Assembly (NCBI GenBank): GCA_016719885.1
Contig: JADJYF010000005.1
Span: 1 to 64,000, forward strand
Source of the DNA: Pseudomonadota bacterium
Lineage (GTDB): Bacteria; Pseudomonadota; Gammaproteobacteria; Ga0077536
Direction of reading: 5' to 3'
Length of the DNA: 64,000 nt
The position numbers were made by a program, and so were the translations under genes. Each line of letters opens with the position of its first letter. Within the stretch, counting starts at the first letter, position 1. Positions 8,023 to 14,874 of this stretch are shown here, piece by piece. The notes below the pieces were generated by a model, which made no database searches, was not told the origin of the DNA, and worked only from the letters and a program-made list of their open reading frames with translations.

Positions 8023-8600
8023 TGGGCAGCGGGTATTTCTCCAATGCCGGGGTGTTCCTCATCGACTCCCTGTTCGGGCTGTATATCAGCGCGGTGCTGT
8101 TGCGCCTGCTGTTCCAGATAGTGCGCGCCGACTTCTACAACCCGCTGTGCCAGGCCATCGTCACCGTCACCAACCCGGTGCTGCGGCCGCTGCGCCGCTA
8201 CATTCCGGCGCTGGCCGGCATCGACACCGCTTCGGTGCTGCTGATCGTGGTCCTGCAGTTGGTCAATACCTGGCTGGTGGCGCTGGTGGTGGGCGTGTCG
8301 CCCAAGTTCGGCGGCTTGCTGGTGGTGGCGGTCGCCGAGATCGTCAACAAGACCATCTGGATCTTCATGGGCGCGGTCATCGCGCAGTTCGTGTTGAGCT
8401 GGGTGGCGCCGGGCGGCTACAACCCGGTGATCGGCGTCATCAACGCGCTGAGCGAGCCCTTGCTCGGGCCGGCACGACGCGTGTTGCCGCCGCTCGGCGG
8501 ACGTCTCGACCTGTCGCCGATGGTGGTCATGATCGTGCTGCAGCTCTTGCTGTTGCTGGCGGTCGCGCCACTGCGCGACGCGGGCTATTCCCTGCTCTGA
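8022..8600 (+). CDS. yggT: YggT family membrane protein
   Basis: A 192-residue integral membrane protein with two YggT domains. Each has a hydrophobic pair around a conserved segment: VRADFYNPLCQAIVTVTNPVLRP in the first half and LSWVAPGGYNPVIGVINALSEP in the second. Roughly four transmembrane helices are visible. The function is not firmly known; E. coli YggT has been linked to osmotic tolerance. The start overlaps the proC stop, and the downstream yggU begins within about 15 bp, so all four genes look like one operon. Confidence 0.9.
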   Translation: MGSGYFSNAGVFLIDSLFGLYISAVLLRLLFQIVRADFYNPLCQAIVTVTNPVLRPLRRYIPALAGIDTASVLLIVVLQLVNTWLVALVVGVSPKFGGLLVVAVAEIVNKTIWIFMGAVIAQFVLSWVAPGGYNPVIGVINALSEPLLGPARRVLPPLGGRLDLSPMVVMIVLQLLLLLAVAPLRDAGYSLL

Positions 8601-8614
8601 GCGCGGCGCCGCGC

Positions 8615-8926
8615 GTGGCCTGGTATCGCTGGCAGGCCGGCGCCTTGATCCTCGAACTCAAGGTCCAGCCACGCGCGCGGCACAACGGCGTCGAGGGCTT
8701 GCACGACGACGCGCTCAAGGTCCGTATCACCGCCCCGCCGGTCGATGACAAGGCCAACGAAGCCTTGTGCCGCTGGCTGGCTGACGACTTCGGCGCAGCG
8801 CGCGCGGCCGTCACGGTGCTGCGCGGCGCCACCTCGCGCAACAAGGTGGTGCAGATAGCCAGGCCGACCGTCGCGCCGCCATGGTTCGGGGAGCTGGGCG
8901 GGGTGTGGGTCGACAGTGTTTCGTAA
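8615..8926 (+). CDS. yggU: DUF167 (YggU) family protein
   Basis: A small soluble protein of about 103 residues and unknown function. The DUF167 core is visible: LKVQPRARHNGVEG, LKVRITAPPVDDKANEAL near residue 30, and VLRGATSRNKVVQI near residue 70. The start is taken as the GTG at 8615 to give family length. No ATG exists nearby, and a CTG at 8597 is an alternative. It closes the yggS-proC-yggT cluster. A REP-type inverted repeat follows 14 bp after the stop. Confidence 0.85.
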   Translation: MAWYRWQAGALILELKVQPRARHNGVEGLHDDALKVRITAPPVDDKANEALCRWLADDFGAARAAVTVLRGATSRNKVVQIARPTVAPPWFGELGGVWVDSVS

Positions 8927-8939
8927 TTTGGGTTCTCTT

Positions 8940-9011
8940 TGTGGGTCAGGCTTCAGCCTGACACCGCATTCATCGCCTCGACCAAGCTGCCAGGCTGAAG
9001 CCTGACCCACA
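8940..9011. repeat. REPIN-like inverted repeat 1
   Basis: Two palindromic arms face each other across a spacer of about 24 bp. The left arm is TGTGGG followed by TCAGGCTTCAGCCTGA, itself a hairpin. The right arm is the inverted copy ending in CCCACA. It lies between yggU and metX. Relative to the copies at 10877 and 27501, the hairpin stem has GGC/GCC in place of GAC/GTC, a paired change that keeps the stem. Confidence 0.85.
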
Positions 9012-9115
9012 ATGGACCGTGGCCTGTCCGGCCAACGGCCCACCATTGCGGCACCGCCCCACAGTATTTAGACTCCGCCCCCAGTCATTCACCCTCCAGC
9101 CTGCGACATTCCTCC

Positions 9116-10258
9116 ATGCCCGAACCCAAGCCCGCCGACAGTGTCGGCCTGGTTGTTCCGCAGTTCCGGCATTTCGACGAGGCGCTGGCGCTCGATTGCG
9201 GCGTCACGCTGCCGTCCTACGATCTTTGTTACGAAACCTATGGCACGCTGAACGCGGCCCGCGACAACGCGGTGCTGGTCTGTCATGCGCTGTCGGGCGA
9301 CGCCCATGCCGCCGGCTATCACGAGGAAGACAGCCGCAAACCGGGCTGGTGGGACAACTGCATCGGCCCCGGCAAGCCGCTCGATACCGAGCGCTTCTTC
9401 GTGGTGTGCTCGAACAACCTCGGCGGCTGCAACGGCTCGACCGGTCCCTTGGCGGTCAAGCCCCATTCCGAGAAGCGTTACGGGCCGGACTTCCCCATCG
9501 TCACGGTGCGCGACTGGGTGCGCAGCCAGGCGCGCCTTGCCGATGTGCTCGGCATCACGCAATGGGCGGCGGTGATGGGCGGCAGCCTGGGCGGCATGCA
9601 GGTGCTGCAGTGGACCATGGATTTCCCGGAGCGCGTGCGCCACGCAGTGGTGATCGCCGCCGCGCCGCGCCTGTCGACCCAGAACATCGCCTTCAACGAA
9701 GTCGCGCGCCAGGCCATCCGCTCCGATCCCGAATTCCACGACGGCCACTACGTCGAGCTCGGCGTGGTGCCGGAGCGCGGCCTGCGCCTCGCGCGCATGG
9801 TCGGCCACATCACCTATCTTTCCGATGACGTGCTGCATGCCAAGTTCGGCCGGGAGCTGCGCGACGGCAAGATCAATTTCAATTTCGGCGTCGAGTTCCA
9901 AATCGAGTCCTACCTGCGCTACCAGGGTGAATCCTTCGTCAACCGCTTCGACGCGAATACCTATCTCCTGATGACCAAGTCGCTCGATTATTTCGACCCG
10001 GCGGCGGAGTATGGCGACGACCTGACCCGCGCGCTGTCGGCCTGCCAGGCGAGTTACCTCGTGATCTCGTTTTCCAGCGACTGGCGCTTTTCGCCCAAGC
10101 GTTCGCGCGAAATCGTGCGCGCGCTGCTCGACAACGATCTCGACGTGTCTTACGTCGACATCGAATCGGAGCTCGGCCACGACTCCTTCCTGCTGCCCAT
10201 CCCGCAATACCACCAGGTGCTGCGGGCGTACTTCGATCGCATCAAGACCACGCCATGA
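9116..10258 (+). CDS. metX: Homoserine O-acyltransferase MetX
   Basis: A 380-residue alpha/beta-hydrolase-fold enzyme that acylates homoserine in the first committed step of methionine synthesis. The nucleophile Ser is in GGSLGGMQVLQW near residue 158, Asp is expected near 320 in SDWRFSP, and His is in the ELGHDSFLLP segment near 350. MetX homologues may use acetyl-CoA or succinyl-CoA; in proteobacteria with metW next door the donor is often succinyl-CoA, and I cannot decide from motifs alone. Its stop overlaps the metW start (ATGA), so the two are coupled. A REP element lies 105 bp upstream, and no SAM riboswitch is evident there. Confidence 0.95.
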   Translation: MPEPKPADSVGLVVPQFRHFDEALALDCGVTLPSYDLCYETYGTLNAARDNAVLVCHALSGDAHAAGYHEEDSRKPGWWDNCIGPGKPLDTERFFVVCSNNLGGCNGSTGPLAVKPHSEKRYGPDFPIVTVRDWVRSQARLADVLGITQWAAVMGGSLGGMQVLQWTMDFPERVRHAVVIAAAPRLSTQNIAFNEVARQAIRSDPEFHDGHYVELGVVPERGLRLARMVGHITYLSDDVLHAKFGRELRDGKINFNFGVEFQIESYLRYQGESFVNRFDANTYLLMTKSLDYFDPAAEYGDDLTRALSACQASYLVISFSSDWRFSPKRSREIVRALLDNDLDVSYVDIESELGHDSFLLPIPQYHQVLRAYFDRIKTTP

Positions 10259-10860
10259 ACATGCTGGGGCTGCGCGCCGAACAGGCCTTGATTGCCGACT
10301 GGATCACCGAGGGCAGTCGCGTGCTCGATCTCGGCTGCGGTGATGGCCAATTGCTGGCGGCGCTGGCCGAGCACAAGGGCGTGACCGGTTACGGCATCGA
10401 GATCGATCCGGACAACATCGTGTCCTGCATCAAGCGCGGCGTGAATGTCATCCATTCGGATCTCGATGCAGGCCTCTCGGAGTTCGATGCGGAATCCTTC
10501 GATTTCGTGATCATGACCCAGACCCTGCAGGCCACGCGCTTCCCCCACGAACTCATCGACGAAATGCTGCGCATCGGCCGCCAGAGCATCGTCACGTTCC
10601 CCAACATGGGCCACTGGAAGTGCCGCGCGCAGTTCCTGCTCGGGCGCATGCCCGTCACGCGCCACCTGCCGAACACCTGGTACGACACCCCCAACATCCA
10701 CATGTGCACCTTGAGCGACTTCGAGGACCTGTGCGCGGCCAAGCACCTGGAAGTGCTGGAGCGCGCGGCCGTCGATTCCCAGCACCGCGCGGTGCCGGGC
10801 ATGGGCCTGTGGCCGAACCTGTTGGCGGAGATCGCGGTTTACCGCATTCGGCGGCGCTGA
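10255..10860 (+). CDS. metW: Methionine biosynthesis protein MetW
   Basis: A 201-residue methyltransferase-fold protein. The SAM-binding loop VLDLGCGDGQLL is at about residues 22-33, and the family signatures SIVTFPNMGHW near 110 and LPNTWYDTPNIH near 138 are present. MetW is needed with MetX for methionine synthesis in several proteobacteria and is thought to assist the acyltransferase. It overlaps metX by 4 bp. It runs convergently toward xthA, with a REP element in between. Confidence 0.94.
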   Translation: MNMLGLRAEQALIADWITEGSRVLDLGCGDGQLLAALAEHKGVTGYGIEIDPDNIVSCIKRGVNVIHSDLDAGLSEFDAESFDFVIMTQTLQATRFPHELIDEMLRIGRQSIVTFPNMGHWKCRAQFLLGRMPVTRHLPNTWYDTPNIHMCTLSDFEDLCAAKHLEVLERAAVDSQHRAVPGMGLWPNLLAEIAVYRIRRR

Positions 10861-10876
10861 CCTTAAGACACTGTCA

Positions 10877-10959
10877 TGTGGGTCAAACTTCAGTCTGACA
10901 CCGCCGCACGACTCCCGGCGAACGCGGAGTACGAATGTCAGACTGAAGTCTGACCCACA
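10877..10959. repeat. REPIN-like inverted repeat 2
   Basis: Arms TGTGGG-TCAAACTTCAGTCTGA on the left and the inverted TCAGACTGAAGTCTGA-CCCACA on the right enclose a spacer of about 35 bp. One stem position in the left arm is mismatched. It fills most of the gap between the convergent genes metW and xthA, so it may also act as a transcription stop, although there is no T-run. Confidence 0.85.
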
Positions 10960-10969
10960 GCGTAAGCAC

Positions 10970-11758
10970 CTACAGCGCAAAATCCTCCAGCTTCATGTCG
11001 TAGTCGATGGTCAGCGGCGCGTGGTCGGAGAAGCGCTCGTCCTTGTAGATGGCGGCCTGCTTGATGAAGGGCTTCAGACCCGGCGTGACGATGTGGTAGT
11101 CGATGCGCCATCCTACGTTCTTGTCCCAGGCCGCACCGCGATTCGACCACCAGGTGTATTGGTCGGCCTCCTGGTTGACGACGCGAAAGGCGTCGACGAA
11201 ACCGACCGTGTCGAACAATTCATCCAACCACGCACGCTCTTCGGGCAGGAAACCGGAATTCTTCTGGTTCGAACGCCAGTTCTTGAGATCGATATTCTTG
11301 TGCGCGATGTTCCAGTCGCCGCACAGGATGAATTCACGGCCCTCGGCCAGGCGTGCCTTCAGCCACGGCATGAAGCGCGCCATGAAACGGAACTTGGCCT
11401 GTTGCCGCTCCTCGCTCGATGAACCCGAGGGCAGGTAGATGGAGGCCACCGACAGGCGCCCGAAGTCGGCCTGCACGTACCGGCCTTCGTTGTCGAACTC
11501 GTCCCAGCCGAAGCCGGTCACGACGCGGTCGGGCTGGTGACGGGAGAACAGCGCCACGCCGCTGTAGCCTTTCTTCTCGGCGTCGCAGAAATAGGTGTGC
11601 CACTTGGCCGGCGCGCGGATGGCATCGGACAGGTCGGCGAGCTGCGCCTTGGTTTCCTGCATGCACACCACGTCGGCGCGCTGTTTGGCCAGCCAGTCGT
11701 GGAAGCCCTTGCTGTGGGCGGAACGGATCCCGTTGAGATTGGCACTGACGATGCGCAT
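10970..11758 (-). CDS. xthA: Exodeoxyribonuclease III
   Basis: A 262-residue Mg-dependent AP endonuclease and 3'-5' exonuclease of base-excision repair. Motifs in order: MRIVSANLNGIRSA (Asn at the active site), CMQETKAQL with the metal-binding Glu near residue 34, SIYLPSG, LCGDWNIAHKNIDL near 150, and the C-terminal SDHAPLTIDYD with catalytic Asp-His. The start at 11758 is chosen because a GAGG-like site precedes it and the family begins with MRIVS; the frame is open further upstream. It diverges from pyrE across about 100 bp. Confidence 0.95.
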   Translation of the reverse strand: MRIVSANLNGIRSAHSKGFHDWLAKQRADVVCMQETKAQLADLSDAIRAPAKWHTYFCDAEKKGYSGVALFSRHQPDRVVTGFGWDEFDNEGRYVQADFGRLSVASIYLPSGSSSEERQQAKFRFMARFMPWLKARLAEGREFILCGDWNIAHKNIDLKNWRSNQKNSGFLPEERAWLDELFDTVGFVDAFRVVNQEADQYTWWSNRGAAWDKNVGWRIDYHIVTPGLKPFIKQAAIYKDERFSDHAPLTIDYDMKLEDFAL

Positions 11759-11862
11759 GGCGCCCTCGCTTTGATAGGTGTGGAACGCGTCGCGGCTGTC
11801 AGTCGCGCGACGCGCGCGTATCATAGCGGCAGCCACCCACGGCGCACATCCGACGGACGACC

Positions 11863-12504
11863 ATGCAAGCCTATCAACGCGACTTCATTGAATTTGCGCT
11901 CCAGCGCGGTGCGCTGCGCTTCGGCGAGTTCACGCTGAAATCCGGGCGATTGAGCCCGTACTTTTTCAATACCGGCACCTTCGACAGCGGCGCGGCGCTG
12001 TCGGATCTGGGCCGCTATTACGCCGACGCCATCGTCGCCTCCGGCATCGGCTTCGACCTCCTGTTCGGGCCGGCCTACAAGGGCATTCCGCTCGGCGCCG
12101 CGATCGCCATCGCGCTCTATCGCGACCACGGCCGCGACCTGCCGTTCGCCTTCAACCGCAAGGAAGCCAAGGATCACGGCGAGGGCGGCAACATCCTCGG
12201 CAGCCCGCTCAAGGGCCGCGTGCTGATTGTCGACGACGTGATCTCGGCCGGCACCTCGGTCGGCGAATCGATGCAGATGATCAAGGCGGCGGGCGCCGAA
12301 GCGGTGGGGGTCATGATCTCGCTCGATCGCCAGGAGCGCGGCAAGGGCACGCTGTCGGCCGCGCAGGAAGTGCAGCGCGACCACGGCATCCCGGTCGGTC
12401 GCATCGTCGGCCTCGCCGACATTCTCGAATATCTCGAGGATTTGGGCGGGCACGAAGGGCAGATGGCGGCGATTGCCGCCTACCGCGCCGAATACGGCGT
12501 TTGA
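11863..12504 (+). CDS. pyrE: Orotate phosphoribosyltransferase
   Basis: A 213-residue enzyme that joins orotate and PRPP to give OMP in pyrimidine synthesis. It acts as a cytoplasmic dimer. The N-terminus FIEFALQRGALRFGEFTLKSGR is typical, the catalytic loop includes AFNRKEAKDHGEGG near residue 100, and the PRPP-binding motif VLIVDDVISAGTS is near residue 122. It diverges from xthA; a weak promoter-like TATCAT lies at 11819-11824. In other gammaproteobacteria pyrE, slmA, argB and algC are near neighbours, as here. Confidence 0.96.
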   Translation: MQAYQRDFIEFALQRGALRFGEFTLKSGRLSPYFFNTGTFDSGAALSDLGRYYADAIVASGIGFDLLFGPAYKGIPLGAAIAIALYRDHGRDLPFAFNRKEAKDHGEGGNILGSPLKGRVLIVDDVISAGTSVGESMQMIKAAGAEAVGVMISLDRQERGKGTLSAAQEVQRDHGIPVGRIVGLADILEYLEDLGGHEGQMAAIAAYRAEYGV

Positions 12505-12570
12505 GGGCGGCCGACGCCGCGATTCAGTCGCAGGGCGGATCGTCCGATACACTGGCCGGAGTCTGGCTAC

Positions 12571-13329
12571 ATGGCACGAGGGTGGCGCAAAGGTATGACG
12601 CAGGACGTGAAGCAGGGAATGCGGCTGGTATTGGCCGCGGTATTGGGGTCGGTGCTGGCCATGCCCAGTCACGCGGCGAAGACTGGCAGCGCCCCCGGCC
12701 ACATCAAGTGCTGGCACAACAAGGATGGCGTGCGTGAATGCGGCAATACCGTGCCGCCCGAATACGCCCAACAGGGCAGCGAGACCAAGGACAAGTTCGG
12801 CGTGACCGTCGGCGAGACCGGCCGCGCCAAGACCCTCGAGGAACTCGAAGCCGAGCGCGCCGCCGGCAAGGCCAAGGAACAGGAAGCCGAGAGCACCAAG
12901 CGGCGTGCCGCCCAGGACCGCGTACTGCTGGACACCTTCGCCACCGAAGACGACATGGTGCTGACCCGCGATGGCCAGGTGGCGCATCTCGAATCGCAGA
13001 TCCACCTGGTGGAAAGCCACATCGACAAGCTGCAGAAGAATCTCGACCAGATGATCGAGCGCGCCGCGGAGGTCGAGCGGCGCGGTGAAAAGCCGACGGC
13101 GGACGTGGTCAAGAACATCGACAGCGTGCGCGAGCAGATTGCCGAGAACCGCAGGTTCATCGACACCAAGCATCGCGACCAGGAGCTGATCCGCGAGCGC
13201 TTCGCGGTCGACATCGCGCGCTTTCGCGAGCTGAAGGGCATCAAGACGCCGCCGGTCGAGAGCGCCGCGACGACGCCGGCAACGCCCGCGCCCGCCGCGA
13301 CGGCCAGCGGCGCCCCCGCCGCCAAGTAG
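12571..13329 (+). CDS. Secreted DUF4124-like coiled-coil protein
   Basis: A 252-residue protein of unknown function. After a basic start comes a signal-peptide-like stretch (LVLAAVLGSVLAMPSHA, to about residue 35), then a short DUF4124-like segment (IKCWHNKDGVRECGNTVPPEY) with two cysteines. Two charged alpha-helical regions at about 90-135 and 145-225 look like coiled coils, and the tail is Ala/Pro/Thr-rich. ATG codons at 12571, 12595 and 12619 are possible; GGAG 9 bp before 12571 favours the first. It follows pyrE by 66 bp and converges with slmA. Periplasmic location is inferred; the Cys pair could form a disulfide. Confidence 0.7.
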   Translation: MARGWRKGMTQDVKQGMRLVLAAVLGSVLAMPSHAAKTGSAPGHIKCWHNKDGVRECGNTVPPEYAQQGSETKDKFGVTVGETGRAKTLEELEAERAAGKAKEQEAESTKRRAAQDRVLLDTFATEDDMVLTRDGQVAHLESQIHLVESHIDKLQKNLDQMIERAAEVERRGEKPTADVVKNIDSVREQIAENRRFIDTKHRDQELIRERFAVDIARFRELKGIKTPPVESAATTPATPAPAATASGAPAAK

Positions 13330-13350
13330 TCGGCTCGCTCGCTCCCAGCC

Positions 13351-13938
13351 TCAGGCGCCGGGGAACAGGCCGGCGCACAGCAGACGCCACTGGCTGTCCC
13401 AGTCGGCCGTCGGGCTGGCCTTGAAATCACTGCGCACGAACTGATCGAGCCGCCCGGCCACCACCGCCACCAACAGGTTGGCGGTGGCGACGACGGTGGC
13501 GCTGTCCAGCGCCGCGTCATCGGTCAGCGCCGTTTCGCGCAATGCCTGCTTGAACTGCGTTTCGACCCGCGCGTAGAACTTCATCACCCGCGCGCGCAGG
13601 CGTTCGTGCTCTCCCACCAGGATGTCGCCCATCAGGATGCGCGAGATGCCGGGATTGCGTTCGGCGAAACGCAGCATCGTCACCGTGAGGTGAAAACAGC
13701 GGGTGCGCGCCTCGCGCTGCTCGCTCATGATCTGATTGAAGAGGCTGAAGATCACGTCTTCGGCGAATTCAATCAGCCCCTCGAACATGCGCGCCTTGCT
13801 CGGGAAGTGACGATAGAGCGCCGCCTCCGACACGCCGACCGCCGCCGCCAGCGCGGCGGTGGTGATGCGCGAACCCGGCTTGGTCTCGAGTTCGCTGGCG
13901 AGCACCTCGAGGATCTGTTGCTTGCGGGAACCCTTCAC
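13351..13938 (-). CDS. slmA: Nucleoid occlusion factor SlmA
   Basis: A 195-residue TetR-family DNA-binding protein that blocks FtsZ ring assembly over the nucleoid. The N-terminal helix-turn-helix is ITTAALAAAVGVSEAALYRHFPSK in pattern (residues about 24-47). The following helices match SlmA rather than a ligand-binding TetR regulator: ARMFEGLIEFAED and FAERNPGISRILMGD. Length is normal. It lies 2 bp beyond the argB stop on the same strand, in the conserved coaBC-algC-argB-slmA neighbourhood. Confidence 0.93.
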   Translation of the reverse strand: MKGSRKQQILEVLASELETKPGSRITTAALAAAVGVSEAALYRHFPSKARMFEGLIEFAEDVIFSLFNQIMSEQREARTRCFHLTVTMLRFAERNPGISRILMGDILVGEHERLRARVMKFYARVETQFKQALRETALTDDAALDSATVVATANLLVAVVAGRLDQFVRSDFKASPTADWDSQWRLLCAGLFPGA

Positions 13939-13940
13939 GC

Positions 13941-14813
13941 CTATTCGATCAGCGTGCCGACGCCTTCGTCGGTAAACAGTTCGAGCAACACCGCGTGATC
14001 GACGCGGCCATCGACGATATGCGCGCGGCGCACGCCGGCATCGACCGCGTCGAGCGCGGTCTGCACCTTGGGCAGCATGCCGCCGGAGATGGTGCCGTTG
14101 TCGATGAGCCGGCGCGTGGTGGCGGCATCGATGCTGTTGAGCAATTGTCCGTCTTCACCGAGCACGCCGGCGGTGTTGGTCAAGAGCATGAGTTTCTCGG
14201 CCTGCATGACCGAGGCAATCTTGCCGGCCACCAGGTCGGCATTGATGTTGAACGACGCGCCGTCCTGGCCGACGCCTATCGGCGCGATGACCGGAATGAA
14301 GGCGCCGCTGGCGAAGAAATCCAGCACGCTGCGATTGATGCCGGACACTTCGCCGACGAAGCCGAGCTCGTGCTTGGGCGCGCCGGCGCCGGTGCCGAGC
14401 TGACGGGCGATGATCAAGGGGCCGTCCTTGCCGGTCAGGCCGACCGCGCGGCCGCCGCTGTGGTTGATGAGGTTGACGATTTCCTTGTTGACCAGGCCGC
14501 CGAGGATCATCTCGACCACGTCCATGGTCTCGGCGTCGGTGACGCGCATGCCGTCGACGAATTTCGATTCCTTGCCGATGCGCTTCAGCATGTCGCCGAT
14601 CTGCGGACCGCCGCCGTGCACGATGATGGGATGGATGCCGACCAGCTTCATGAGCACGACGTCGCGCGCGAAGCTCGCTTTCAGGCGCTGCTCGGTCATG
14701 GCATTGCCACCGTATTTCACCACGATGGTCTTGCCCTGGTAGCGCTGGATATAGGGCAGCGCCGAAGTCAGCACGTGCGCCACGTTGGGCGCATCATTGA
14801 GATTGATCGTCAT
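13941..14813 (-). CDS. argB: Acetylglutamate kinase
   Basis: A 290-residue amino-acid kinase that phosphorylates N-acetylglutamate, the second step of arginine synthesis. Seen: VVKYGGNAM near residue 30, the substrate loop IIVHGGGPQIG near 64, FVDGMRVTDAET near 87, and the C-terminal SGGMLPKVQTALDAV near 245. The start at 14813 is chosen to fit family length, although the frame continues upstream to 14852. It sits between algC and slmA with short spacers, suggesting cotranscription. Confidence 0.96.
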   Translation of the reverse strand: MTINLNDAPNVAHVLTSALPYIQRYQGKTIVVKYGGNAMTEQRLKASFARDVVLMKLVGIHPIIVHGGGPQIGDMLKRIGKESKFVDGMRVTDAETMDVVEMILGGLVNKEIVNLINHSGGRAVGLTGKDGPLIIARQLGTGAGAPKHELGFVGEVSGINRSVLDFFASGAFIPVIAPIGVGQDGASFNINADLVAGKIASVMQAEKLMLLTNTAGVLGEDGQLLNSIDAATTRRLIDNGTISGGMLPKVQTALDAVDAGVRRAHIVDGRVDHAVLLELFTDEGVGTLIE

Positions 14814-14874
14814 CGGTATTTCCAGTGCCGGGTTCGAAGGCCCGGCGGTCACGAGTTGGCTACTTCGGTTGGCG

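Noticed and set aside
8940..9011. REP elements considered as attC sites or riboswitches
   Set aside because: They lack RYYYAAC/GTTRRRY boxes and repeat between genes across the window; the copy before metX shows no SAM-riboswitch features.
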